64,000 nt of DNA from Cyclobacteriaceae bacterium (GTDB lineage: Bacteria; Bacteroidota; Bacteroidia; Cytophagales; Cyclobacteriaceae), in contig BPHC01000005.1 in NCBI GenBank assembly GCA_026003355.1, positions 124,001-188,000 on the forward strand, read 5' to 3'. Shown in pieces: positions 52,910-62,059 of the stretch. The stretch's first letter is position 1. Each line of letters starts with the position of its first letter. The notes under the pieces were generated by a model that ran no database searches, had not been told where the DNA came from, and worked only from the letters and a program-made list of their open reading frames with translations. The translations under genes and the position numbers were made by a program.

Positions 52910-53185
52910 TTAACGTGCAGCCTTGTTCTTTTTTAGTTGTTCCAGTTGTTTTAACAGTTCGTTTTTTTCGCGCTCGGCTGTTGCAAGGGCTTCGGCCATT
53001 TGCTGTTCCAGGGCGCGCATGCGTTGCACGGCTTCTTCGGTGTCGATGAGCGCCTCTTCGTATTTGGCTTTCCATATTTCCGATTCTTTTTCAAGGTGCC
53101 GGATGCGCTCCCATGTGTAGATGCTCCATGCCAGTGTGCAAACGGTTATAACCACCAGTACAACAGTAAGCGGTTTGAATTTCAT
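52910..53185 (-). CDS. small protein with TM helix and coiled coil (copy 1)
   Basis: 91 residues: TM helix (LTVVLVVITVCTLAWSIYTW) followed by a long charged coiled coil (EKESEIWKAKYEEALIDTEEAVQRM ... LLKQLEQLKKNK). Similar in build to the 84-residue protein encoded next (53190-53444), from which it is separated by only four bases. Function unknown. Confidence 0.7.
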   Translation of the reverse strand: MKFKPLTVVLVVITVCTLAWSIYTWERIRHLEKESEIWKAKYEEALIDTEEAVQRMRALEQQMAEALATAEREKNELLKQLEQLKKNKAAR

Positions 53186-53189
53186 GCGG

Positions 53190-53444
53190 TTAATGTTTTG
53201 ATGTTTTCCGGTTCAGTTCTGTGCGGATGTTTTGTATAGCTTCTTTTTCTTTTTCCAGGGCTATGCGAAGGCTTGCGGCTTCGGCACGTGCGGCTTCGGC
53301 CTGCTGCGTACAGGTTTTGATCTGCCGGTACAGGTCCTGTACTTTATCGCGTTGAACCCTGGCCTCGTGGCGCTGGGTGTATCCGTAATAGAATGCAAAA
53401 CCGGCCAGCAGAAACATGACCAGTGAGCGAGTTCTTTCTTTCAT
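53190..53444 (-). CDS. small protein with TM helix and coiled coil (copy 2)
   Basis: 84 residues: TM helix (LVMFLLAGFAFYYGYT), then a charged coiled coil (HEARVQRDKVQDLYRQIKT, AARAEAASLRIALEKEKEA). Adjacent to its likely relative at 52910-53185 and upstream of the cell-wall genes' 3' end. Function unknown; a structural or regulatory membrane partner is possible. Confidence 0.7.
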   Translation of the reverse strand: MKERTRSLVMFLLAGFAFYYGYTQRHEARVQRDKVQDLYRQIKTCTQQAEAARAEAASLRIALEKEKEAIQNIRTELNRKTSKH

Positions 53445-53484
53445 GTTATTCGGTTTTTTTAATTCCCCAGGTTAAAGGTAGGTA

Positions 53485-54730
53485 TTATTTATGCTTTTTC
53501 TTCTTTCGGGGCGGGTCTTTGCTGTGGGCGGAATGACTTTCTTTTGCTTTCAGTTTAAAGACCTCCATGCGCAGCGAATCGCGCTCTTCCTTTAGCCTTT
53601 GCATGATTTCGGGCGAGTAAGCCGGCACAGAACCGGGCTGCTCGGGGCGCATTAGCCGGCTTTTAAGTGCCATAATACGGTTAAACGATTCGTCAATACG
53701 TTGCCTGCTTATACTGCCCTCTTCAATCAGTTTACGGATAATGCGATGTACGGCGTCAACCGTGCGTTCTTCGCTGCCTTGAATGTTGTTCGAGAAACAG
53801 AGGATGTCAACCCCTGCCTGTATGGCCAGCCGGATGGCTTCTTCCAGGCCGTAGTGTTTGGTAATGGCCTGCATTTGCATGTCGTCAGAAAACACCACAC
53901 CGTTAAATCCTATTTGCCTGCGCAGGAGGCTGTCGATCATGCGCTTTGACAGGGTGCCCGGCAGGCCGGCGGGGTCTAACCGGGTGTTTACAATATGGGC
54001 GGTCATTACGGCATCGGCCATGCCCTGTTCGAGCAGCCTGCTGTAGGGTATCAGTTCGGTTTCGCTCCAGGTTTTTGAAACATCGGCCATGCCGAAGTGC
54101 GAATCGGCCAGCGAGCTGCCGTGTCCCGGAAAGTGCTTCAGCACGGTAAGAACGTTCATGCGCCGGTGGGCTTCAATAAAAATTGCCGCCCGTTTGGCCA
54201 CGGTATCGGGGTGATCGGAAAATGCGCGCCCGTAACCATAGATTACCGTGTTGGCCGGATTTGCGCCCACGTCTATACAGGGTGCCAGGTTAACGTTAAT
54301 GCCAAGGCCTGCCAGCGTGGCTGCAATGGCTTCGGCATAGAAGCGGGTTGAGTCGGGCGAAGCGCCCATTTCCTTTGCGGTTATGGTGCGCGGAAATCCG
54401 TACCGCTCTTTCAGTCGGTTTACCCGGCCGCCTTCCTGGTCAATGGTAACCAAAAGGGGCAGAGGCGCTGCCCGGCTGTACGTCCAGATTATTTTTTTTA
54501 GGGCAACAAATGCTGTGTTGGTTTTGGGAATATTTTTTTCAAAGAGAATAATGGCTCCGGCCTTGCCTTTTTTTATTTCTTCCAGTACCCCCCGGGTCCA
54601 CTTCGGCTTTCGGAAACCCGATTAAAATCATTTGTCCTATTTTCAGGTCAAGACTGTCTTGTGCCTGTGCCAGGCTGCACAGCAGCAGAAAAACAACTGC
54701 TGCCCGGCATTTTGTGTTACAGTTTATCAT
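53485..54730 (-). CDS. GH3 family beta-N-acetylhexosaminidase (NagZ-like), frameshifted
   Basis: Removing one base from the G6 run at 54588-54593 (minus-strand C-C-G-G-G-G-G-G-T) joins an N-terminal signal peptide frame (MINCNTKCRAAVVFLLLCSLAQA, LKIGQMILIGFPKAEVDPG) to the rest (VLEEIKKGKAGAIILFEKNIP). The 1,246 nt are 3n+1; intact it would be 414 residues. The glycoside hydrolase 3 core has VTIDQEGGRVNRL, the KHFPGHGSSLADSHFG His/Asp region, and the nucleophile-bearing FSDDMQMQAI. NagZ-type enzymes release GlcNAc from muropeptides or glycans in cell-wall recycling; the signal peptide makes it periplasmic. It overlaps dacB by 14 bases. Confidence 0.85.
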
Positions 54731-56022
54731 GTATGGTTTTCAGAACAATTTCCATTTCCCGGCGCAACATGGTTACCGGCTGCACGTAGTTGCTGTTCAT
54801 AAAACTGAATATCAGCACGCGGTTTTTTCGGGTAATTAAAAAACCGCTCAGGCAGTGGTTATTGCTAAGCGTGCCGGTTTTTCCGAAAATATAAGGCTTT
54901 TGGTTATCACCGGCTTTATACCAGTTGCGCAGCGTACCCGATTGTCCACCTGCGGCCAAAAGGGCAAAGAGGCGTTCGTACGGTATTTGGTGTGCAATTT
55001 TATTCCACAGGTAAACCATGTTGCGCGGGGTGGTAAGGTTATAGCGCGACAGGCCCGAGCCGTCAACCCATACGGGTCTGTCGGGGAGGTCGTTCAGGTG
55101 CGTTGCAAGCATAAACCGTATAGCGGCTTCGGGTTTCAGCGAGTCGGTGAGCACCCAGGCGCACATCAGCAGCAGTTGTTCACTTATAAAATTGTCGCTT
55201 TCCTGCATCATGGTTTTGCAGAGGCTGTCGGTGCGAACGCTGTAAACAACGCGGGCATTTTGCCGGTTAACCGTACGGCCGGGACAGGGGTTCAACCCTT
55301 TTTTTAAGGGTGTCCTGCAGCAATTCGGCTGTAAGGGTGAGTGATGCTTTAAAGGGCACTTGCCACACTTCGGGGCGCATGAGGTTTCTGGCAGGTGCAT
55401 ATTCCAGGTGGTTGGATTGCCATTCGCGCAAAAGCATGGTGCGGCCGGTGCTGTCGGCCAGGCGGAAATATTTTTTGAAAAAGCCGGGGGCAACGGTTGT
55501 TTTTCCTGTTGGGCTGCGTGCCACGGTAAAATAGTTGCCGTACACCGGAAAGGAAGATCGTTCGGCCGAGTAGCTGTACTGGTAATCGCTCCACGCCCAG
55601 CCGGGACCCAGCGGAGGAGCATACAGGGGGTTATCGGCCAGGTACAGCCCGCCCTGAAAACTGCGCAGCATATTGGTTACGGCAGGAGACCGGCAGGTGC
55701 CCGGATTGAGAAAGGAGGGGTCTGCTGTGCCGCAGAAAATCAATGAGTCGTTCCGGATTTCGTAGCGCATGGCGGGGATGGAATCGCCCAGCACGTTAAG
55801 AACGGTGTAAAACGTGAGCACCTTGGTGTTGGAAGCAGGTGTAAAATACCGGTCGCCCTGATAGCTGAATACAATCCTGTCTTTTTCGGGGTTGTACAAT
55901 ACAAAGCCGGCGTGGTGTTTAAACCGGCTTTCCAGTTTGCGGAACGTTCGGGTAAGGGCTGTTCGCGAAACAGGTGAGCAGGCCGCCAGGACAGATACGG
56001 TGAGGCACAGCAGGCATCTCAT
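54717..56022 (-). CDS. dacB: D-alanyl-D-alanine carboxypeptidase/endopeptidase (PBP4, S13), frameshifted
   Basis: Two frames make one S13 enzyme. The first (ending at 55267) has a lipoprotein-like leader (LTVSVLAACSPVS) and SxxK as PASNTKVLTFY; the second has SxN as MMQESDNFISEQLLL and KTG as GKTGTLSNNHCLSG. The frames join if one base near 55271 (GG of TACGGTT) is removed. The 1,306 nt are 3n+1; intact 434 residues. As written, the first frame ends before the SxN and KTG motifs, so it would be inactive. It should trim or cleave peptidoglycan cross-links. Its start overlaps the DinB stop (ATGA). Confidence 0.86.
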
Positions 56023-56534
56023 ATTCCGTATCTTGATTGCAGAATCTTAACGTGGTGCAGGGCGTGTCCGGCAATTACATAGGCAATGTTCAGCACCGAT
56101 ATCCGGTTGCCGTTGGCGATGCCGGTGCGCCTCAGCATTTCGGGGGTAAAGGAGAGGAACAAATCGATGGTGGAGGCTCGCAGCCGGTTCAGCTCCTTAA
56201 GGTGGGTTTCAACAGGGCGTGCATGGGCGTTCGATTCGGGCGCGTAACGCGATTCATCAAAGCCGGGCAAAGCCGTGTCATCGTTTCGTGCGAAGCGCAG
56301 GGCCCTGTAGGCAAAAACACGTTCGGCATCCTGTATATGTGCCAACACCTCCTTGATGGTCCATTTGCCGGGCGCATAGGCGTAGGTGCCGCGTTCTTCG
56401 CTCACGTTCAGCAAAATATTTTGCAGTTGTTCATTCGACCACACCAGCGCTTCGTGGTGCGGAAGGTGGGCCACATGAGTTACGTAGCCCGAATAAAACG
56501 GGGGCAGGTTTTCAATGTCGGCTTTTGTTTTCAT
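56019..56534 (-). CDS. DinB/DUF664-like protein (second copy)
   Basis: 171 residues from ATG 56534. The DinB-like pattern is YAYAPGKWTIKEVLAHIQDAERVFAYRALRFARNDD (first His in LAHIQD) and ISVLNIAYVIAGHALHHVKIL (H-x3-H region), similar to the protein at 28789-29331. The stop overlaps the dacB start (ATGA), placing it in the cell-wall operon. Function unknown. Confidence 0.78.
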   Translation of the reverse strand: MKTKADIENLPPFYSGYVTHVAHLPHHEALVWSNEQLQNILLNVSEERGTYAYAPGKWTIKEVLAHIQDAERVFAYRALRFARNDDTALPGFDESRYAPESNAHARPVETHLKELNRLRASTIDLFLSFTPEMLRRTGIANGNRISVLNIAYVIAGHALHHVKILQSRYGI

Positions 56535-56547
56535 GCTCCAATATATG

Positions 56548-59148
56548 CTACAGGCGCTGATTTTTTTCAATGGAGCGGAGCATGATATTCCGCAGATACC
56601 CTTCTACCGGAAGGATGATAAAGGCTATCATTACCTGAATAAGAAACTCAGCCACAGGCCCTCCGCCTACCTGCAGGCTGGTGCCTGCCACTGTTTGAAT
56701 AAATTCTATGAGGATAATGATGGAGAGCAGCGACAGAATGCGGCTTACAATGCGGTAACGGTTGCTTAGCCTGAATGATGACAGCACCAGCAGGGAAAAC
56801 ACGCCAAACTCAAGAGCGTAGAACCACCAGCGTTTCCAGTAGGGAGGAAGCACCGCGATGGGAAGTGTCTGAATGTTGGTGGTGTAGCCATCGGGTGTTT
56901 GTGCCTGCACTTCAAGCCGGTATTTCCCTTCCGGCAGAAAGGGGAAATCGAGCACGGCATGGTTGGGCGACCAATCGCTCCATGTATTAACCAGCCCGGC
57001 CAGCCGGTATCTGTATTTTACGGCTTCGGGCATGTTGTATTCGGGAAGAACTACCTGCACCTGTACCGCATTGTTTTCGCCAATAAGCCGCACGGGAAGG
57101 GGTACCTGTTCAACCGGCGTTTCGTTTATTTTAATTCGCCTGATGAGCAGAGGAAAATGAGCAGTTACAGGCAGGAGCGCATCCTGCCGGAAATAGATCA
57201 ACTCACCCGATGAGGTGGTAATCCAGAGGTTGCCCGAATGTTGCGCGGTATGAATGCCGGCAATATCGGGTATGATGGAAAGATAACTTAACTGTTGCCT
57301 GCCAGGGTCTTGTCCCAGCACCTTCCATCCGTCTTCAAACCTAAGCCATATTCTGCCGGCATCGGGCAGGGCCAGGGTGTAACCTGAGAGGCTGTCTACC
57401 GGGGTGAGGGCAAATCTCCGGCTGTCCAGTGCCCATACCCGGCCCGAAGAGGTAAACAGCAGGTGGTTGTGGTGCATTACTCCGTACACGGCATCGTAGT
57501 CGGGGTTGGCAATAGGCAGGCTGCGGATGGCATGGTTTTTTATTTCATAAAGCCGGCTGGTCGTACATATCCATGTGGTACTGTCGGCATCGGGTAAAAC
57601 ATAGGTGGCATCGAATATGGTGCTGTCGGCTTCTGCGCGGAAAGTCTGGTTTGAAAGCACCTGCATGCGATGCACTTTTCCGTCGTGGCTTATGGCTGTT
57701 ATGTTGCCGGGGCGGGTAAGCAGGTAACGCACTGGCTCGTCAAGCAGCAGTTGTGCGCGGTTTTCAGAAATTTCCCACAGGCCGGCCATCCCGCTGGCCA
57801 GCAGGCGGCCGTTCCAGACCTGCAAACCCGAAATGCGGGCATCAATTCCCTGCACCTTGCGAAACACGTATTCGGAAGCACGCAACATGCGCAGGGTTCT
57901 TTTTTCGCGCCTGTAGGTTACCTTATATTCGGTTATTACCGGATTGTTTTCGGATTTATCGGGTTGTACAGCGGGCTTGCGTCTTTTTAAAAATCCAAAC
58001 CATCCGGATTTTTCTTTTCCGGCCCTTGTTTCATTAGCCTGAGTTTTACCGGCCGGCTTCACTGTAACGGGCACTTCAACATAGTACACCAGTTCTTCGT
58101 AGCGGTCTTCACGGTCCAGCCGGTACAACCCCAGCGCCGTACCGGTGTAAAGCGTTCCGTTAAACCTTTCGGCACATAGCGGTGTACCCTCCAGGCCAGG
58201 GTAGTGGGCAAATGAACGCAGCGGTATAAAAGGCATTATACGGGTTATGCCATAGCGGTGGGCTACCCAAACATTGCGGTTTCTGTCGGCAGCCAGTGCC
58301 AGTATTTCATTATCGGGCAGGCCCGATGCGTAGTTGATAATCTGTTCGGTGTGGCCGGTGAGCGGATTGACGAACATTACGCCACCGCGCAGGGTGCCCA
58401 GGGCCACGAGGTCGGGCGTAATCCAGCAGGCGCTTACCACCACACTGGCACGTGCGTAGGCTGAGTCGGCCAGCTTTAAGGTACGGAGGTATTTGCCTGA
58501 CTCCAGCACAAACAGGCGGCCTTCATCGGTACCGAACAGGGTATGCTGGTGGTGGGTTTCGGCAAAAATTACGGCTGTGTTGTGCAGGGGTGCGAATGCA
58601 ACCGGAACAAGATTGTTTTGCTTTAACACAAAGGTTTTGCCTTCGCCTGAACTTACGTAGGGGATATTTTCTGCGGTGAGCAGGGCTACCCACTCCTGCC
58701 TTTCAGCGGTTAGCTGTTTAAGGGTGTCGTTGGCATATTCATATATAAACCGGTCGTTGCCAAAAAACAGCTGCCCGGTTGTTCCTGTAACTCTGAACAG
58801 GGAAGTTGCGGCAGCACCTTTAAGCTGTTCAAAGCGCCATTCTGCCGGGTTATGAAGCGCAATTTTGCCGGCTCCGTTCCATCCTGCAGTGAACAACGTG
58901 TTATTATCAAACCACAGGTCATATACCGCGCCGCCGGTTTGAAGCAGGTCCCAGTTGCGGCTGTCGAAGCGCAGCACACCGCGTTGCACGGCAAAATACA
59001 TCAGGCCGTGGTTGTCCTGAGCAATATCGAACACCGTTTGCCCGGCAGCCTCGCCCCCGGGCTGGTAATGCCTGAGCATATAGGTGCCATTTTGTGCATG
59101 CGCACGGCATACGGTAAAGAAAAGAATGAAAACAACCAGCGGCCTCAT
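56548..59148 (-). CDS. two-component-type propeller protein with three-Y domain, lacking a kinase domain
   Basis: 866 residues from ATG 59148; an exact -7 element ends nine bases upstream. Signal peptide (MRPLVVFILFFTVCRAHAQ), then roughly 600 residues of Reg_prop-like blades (YFAVQRGVLRFDSRNWDLLQTG, NVWVAHRYGITRIMPFIP, TWICTTSRLYEI). Residues about 680-780 are a three-Y (Y_Y_Y) domain (KYRYRLAGLVNTWSDWSPN, FPFLPEGKYRLEVQAQTPDGY). The C-terminus has three TM segments (about 785-860) and ends without a histidine kinase, LytTR or GGDEF output domain. This is like the sensor half of hybrid systems cut off after the membrane. It lies 32 bases from the recG gene end (overlapping ends in part). Confidence 0.82.
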   Translation of the reverse strand: MRPLVVFILFFTVCRAHAQNGTYMLRHYQPGGEAAGQTVFDIAQDNHGLMYFAVQRGVLRFDSRNWDLLQTGGAVYDLWFDNNTLFTAGWNGAGKIALHNPAEWRFEQLKGAAATSLFRVTGTTGQLFFGNDRFIYEYANDTLKQLTAERQEWVALLTAENIPYVSSGEGKTFVLKQNNLVPVAFAPLHNTAVIFAETHHQHTLFGTDEGRLFVLESGKYLRTLKLADSAYARASVVVSACWITPDLVALGTLRGGVMFVNPLTGHTEQIINYASGLPDNEILALAADRNRNVWVAHRYGITRIMPFIPLRSFAHYPGLEGTPLCAERFNGTLYTGTALGLYRLDREDRYEELVYYVEVPVTVKPAGKTQANETRAGKEKSGWFGFLKRRKPAVQPDKSENNPVITEYKVTYRREKRTLRMLRASEYVFRKVQGIDARISGLQVWNGRLLASGMAGLWEISENRAQLLLDEPVRYLLTRPGNITAISHDGKVHRMQVLSNQTFRAEADSTIFDATYVLPDADSTTWICTTSRLYEIKNHAIRSLPIANPDYDAVYGVMHHNHLLFTSSGRVWALDSRRFALTPVDSLSGYTLALPDAGRIWLRFEDGWKVLGQDPGRQQLSYLSIIPDIAGIHTAQHSGNLWITTSSGELIYFRQDALLPVTAHFPLLIRRIKINETPVEQVPLPVRLIGENNAVQVQVVLPEYNMPEAVKYRYRLAGLVNTWSDWSPNHAVLDFPFLPEGKYRLEVQAQTPDGYTTNIQTLPIAVLPPYWKRWWFYALEFGVFSLLVLSSFRLSNRYRIVSRILSLLSIIILIEFIQTVAGTSLQVGGGPVAEFLIQVMIAFIILPVEGYLRNIMLRSIEKNQRL

Positions 59149-59157
59149 GGCGAATAT

Positions 59158-59165
59158 CAAAGATA
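59158..59165 (-). promoter_or_regulatory. -7 element TATCTTTG ahead of the three-Y propeller gene
   Basis: Exact TAnnTTTG on the minus strand nine bases before ATG 59148. It supports the start at 59148 rather than an upstream one at 59238, and implies a very short leader. Confidence 0.55.
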
Positions 59166-59176
59166 ATGAAAGCCCT

Positions 59177-61273
59177 TTAACTGATGCGGCTCCAGTTGGT
59201 TGAGGATTGCCTTTGCAGGTTGATTTGATTGTATACAACCTGGTTTTCCGGCTTTTGCAGCAGGGGGTCGTTTTGCAGCAGCCTGATGGCCTCTTCGCGG
59301 GCTATTTGCAGCAGTTGCTGGTCTTTACCCAGGTCGGCAATAAGCAGGTCGAGCATGCCGCTTTGGCGGGTTCCCAGCAGGTCGCCGGGCCCGCGCAGTT
59401 CCAGGTCCACTTCGGCTATCTCAAACCCGTTGTTGGTTTTTACCATGGTTTGAATGCGCTTGCGGGCATCGGCAGTGAGTTTGGGGCCGGTCATCAATAT
59501 GCAATACGACTGGCTGCCTCCCCGGCCAACGCGTCCGCGCAGCTGATGGAGCTGCGACAACCCGAACCGTTCGGCATTTTCAATAATCATAACGGTGGCG
59601 TTGGGCACATCAACTCCCACTTCAATAACTGTGGTGGCCACCATTATTTTCGTTTCGCCTTTAACAAAGCGCTGCATCTCGTATTCTTTTGCTTCGGCAT
59701 CCATGCGGCCATGTACAATGCTTACGGGCACGCCCGGAAACGCGCGGCAAATGCTTTCGTAACCGTCCATCAGATGTTTCAGATCGGTTTTTTCCGATTC
59801 TTCAATAAGCGGGTAAACCAGGTACACCTGGCGGCCGGCCTCTATTTGCTTTTTTATAAAGCCAAATACGGCAAGGCGGTGGCTGTCGAACCGATGGATG
59901 GTTTGTACCGGTTTGCGTCCGGGCGGCAGTTCGTCAATTACCGACACATCCAGGTCGCCATATAAGGTCATGGCCAGCGTGCGGGGTATGGGGGTAGCGG
60001 TCATAACCAGCACGTGGGGCTCGGCCGATTTATTTTTATGCCAAAGCCGCGATCGCTGCGCTACCCCAAAACGGTGTTGTTCATCAATGATGGCAAGCCC
60101 CAGGTTGTGGAACTGCACCTTTTCTTCAATCAAAGCATGGGTGCCGATAAGAACCGATAAAGAGCCGTCTTCAAGTTGTTGGTGAATAACCTTTCTGTCT
60201 GATTTTTTTACCGAGCCTGTGAGCAGGGCCACCTTAAGTCCCAGCGGTTCCGCCAGCCTGCTGATATTTTTAAAATGCTGCTGTGCAAGAATTTCGGTAG
60301 GGGCCATAAGGGCGCACTGCGCACCGCTGCCCGCGGCAATAAGCATACAGGCAAATGCTACAATGGTTTTGCCGCTGCCTACATCGCCCTGCAGCAGGCG
60401 GTTCATTTGCTTACCCGATTTAAGATCGGCATAAATTTCGCGTATTACGCGCTTTTGTGCCCCCGTAAGCTGAAAGGGCAGGTGGTGATTGTAGAACTCG
60501 GTTAGCAAGCCGGTGTTATTCAACACTATGCCGTGCGATTTTTCCTGGCGCAGTATTTTAAGCTTAAGCAGGCGCAACTGCGTGTAAAACAACTCCTCAA
60601 ATTTCAGCCGCCTTCTGGCGGCCGCAAGCAGATCGTGGTTTTCGGGAAAATGAATCTGAAACAGGGCATTCTGCTTGTCCATAAGCCGGTATTGGGCAAG
60701 CAGGTAGTGGGGCAGGGTTTCGGGTATTTTGTTGCGCGCCAGCAAAAGCAGTTCGTGCACCAGCTTGTTTAAGGTTCTGTTGTCGAGGTGTTTGGTGCGC
60801 AGCTTTTCGGTTAACGGGTATACGGGTTGCAGATATGCCCTTTGCTGATTTTGTCCGGTGGCCGGTTCAATTTCGGGATGGGCCATGCTGTACCGGGCGC
60901 TGTATTTTACAGGGGTGCCGAAAACAACATAAGGGATGCCGGTTTTGACTTTGTCAAGCATCCACTTTATACCCTGAAACCACACCAGCTCCATCTGGCC
61001 GGTATGGTCGCGGGCGTGTACCACGAGGCGTTGCTTTCGGCCCGCACCCACCAGTTCTTTTTTTTCGGGAATAACCACCAGCTGCACGGCCGGCATGTTT
61101 TCCTGCAGCTCGGCAATGGTATAAAAGCGGGTTCGGTCTTCGTACCGGAACGGAAAATGCTGCAGCAAGTCGGCATAGGTAAAAATACCCAGTTCTTTAT
61201 TGAGCAGCGCAGCCCGCTGCGGCCCCACGCCCTTTAAAAATTCTATGGGAGTATCGAAAAAACGGTTGCCCAT
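59177..61273 (-). CDS. recG: ATP-dependent DNA helicase RecG
   Basis: 698 residues, normal size. The N-terminal wedge/OB-fold holds FLKGVGPQRAALLNKELGIFTYADLLQHFPFRYEDR. The helicase core has Walker A LLQGDVGSGKT, Walker B IIDEQHRFGVAQR, motif III MTATPIPRTLAMT, and motifs V-VI with TTVIEVGVDVPNA and QLRGRVGRGGSQSYC. It reverses stalled replication forks and branch-migrates junctions. Upstream TAACTTTC is a near -7 six bases before the ATG. The downstream propeller gene starts 29 bases after the stop. Confidence 0.97.
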   Translation of the reverse strand: MGNRFFDTPIEFLKGVGPQRAALLNKELGIFTYADLLQHFPFRYEDRTRFYTIAELQENMPAVQLVVIPEKKELVGAGRKQRLVVHARDHTGQMELVWFQGIKWMLDKVKTGIPYVVFGTPVKYSARYSMAHPEIEPATGQNQQRAYLQPVYPLTEKLRTKHLDNRTLNKLVHELLLLARNKIPETLPHYLLAQYRLMDKQNALFQIHFPENHDLLAAARRRLKFEELFYTQLRLLKLKILRQEKSHGIVLNNTGLLTEFYNHHLPFQLTGAQKRVIREIYADLKSGKQMNRLLQGDVGSGKTIVAFACMLIAAGSGAQCALMAPTEILAQQHFKNISRLAEPLGLKVALLTGSVKKSDRKVIHQQLEDGSLSVLIGTHALIEEKVQFHNLGLAIIDEQHRFGVAQRSRLWHKNKSAEPHVLVMTATPIPRTLAMTLYGDLDVSVIDELPPGRKPVQTIHRFDSHRLAVFGFIKKQIEAGRQVYLVYPLIEESEKTDLKHLMDGYESICRAFPGVPVSIVHGRMDAEAKEYEMQRFVKGETKIMVATTVIEVGVDVPNATVMIIENAERFGLSQLHQLRGRVGRGGSQSYCILMTGPKLTADARKRIQTMVKTNNGFEIAEVDLELRGPGDLLGTRQSGMLDLLIADLGKDQQLLQIAREEAIRLLQNDPLLQKPENQVVYNQINLQRQSSTNWSRIS

Positions 61274-61402
61274 GCGTTCGAAAGTTAAGTAAACCTGTGT
61301 ATGCCGTAAACCAAATGCATGGCTAGGCCTTATTAAACCTTTTAACCAGCCGCAACTCTAACCCAACAGGTTACTAATTTCGCAGCAGATTTATTAAGGC
61401 AT

Positions 61403-61666
61403 ATGAAAGTTGGCGCACAATCCTACCGGGGAATAGATTTTGTACGTGAAACCGACCTGCCTGCCGCCCAGCAGGAAGCTTTGCAAAAATCACCCGACTT
61501 CCCGGAACGCATTAAAATTCTGATAAATGGGAAGATAATGGACCGGTGCATTTATTATAAAGATTACGAGCAGTGGTTTGCCCAGGTATACAAGAAAAGA
61601 GAACAGCCAGTTGTACGCCATTTGCCCGACCCGGCCATTCCGTTGGCGGTTTCGGCCAGCCATTAA
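61403..61666 (+). CDS. small protein of unknown function
   Basis: 87 residues (MKVGAQSYRGIDFVRETDLPAAQQEALQKS ... GKIMDRCIYYKDYEQWF). No known motif; its size and the compact alpha/beta pattern hint at a real small protein. It is convergent with the VOC gene with a four-base overlap, so the frame is constrained. Low confidence. Confidence 0.5.
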   Translation: MKVGAQSYRGIDFVRETDLPAAQQEALQKSPDFPERIKILINGKIMDRCIYYKDYEQWFAQVYKKREQPVVRHLPDPAIPLAVSASH

Positions 61667-62058
61667 GCGGGCCAGATGTTTTTATCGGGCACTATTTCAA
61701 TTACGTTGCCAGCGGGATCTTCAAAGTAAAACGATTCGCCCCCGCGGGGCCATTTAACCACATCGGTTATGGCAATTCCCCTTTCGGTTATTTCGGCTTT
61801 AACCGATTCGTATTCGGCATGGGGTACTTCGAGGGCAAAGTGCTGCCGCCCGTGTGCATAGTGTGCAGGCGGATGTTGTTTTTGTGAGGAGTCGTCCGGA
61901 TTGAAAATGAGCAGCACCGAGCTTCCGGCACGCAGAAAGAGATGTTTGCCGGGCAGGTAGCTTATTACCGGCAGGCCGAGCTTTTGTTCGTAGAAAGGGC
62001 GCACCTGTTCCAGGTTGCGCACATACAGGCAGGTTTCTTTTATTTGCAGAAAGTTCAT
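61663..62058 (-). CDS. VOC/glyoxalase family protein
   Basis: 131 residues from ATG 62058. Two beta-alpha-beta-beta-beta modules: ETCLYVRNLEQVRPFYEQKLGLPVI and HFALEVPHAEYESVKAEITERGI, ending FYFEDPAGNVIEIV, the Glu metal-ligand region. A single-domain VOC protein (glyoxalase/dioxygenase/resistance-type); the substrate cannot be told. It follows the nitronate monooxygenase gene, whose TGA (62060-62062) lies one base upstream of its ATG. Confidence 0.9.
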   Translation of the reverse strand: MNFLQIKETCLYVRNLEQVRPFYEQKLGLPVISYLPGKHLFLRAGSSVLLIFNPDDSSQKQHPPAHYAHGRQHFALEVPHAEYESVKAEITERGIAITDVVKWPRGGESFYFEDPAGNVIEIVPDKNIWPA

Positions 62059-62059
62059 A

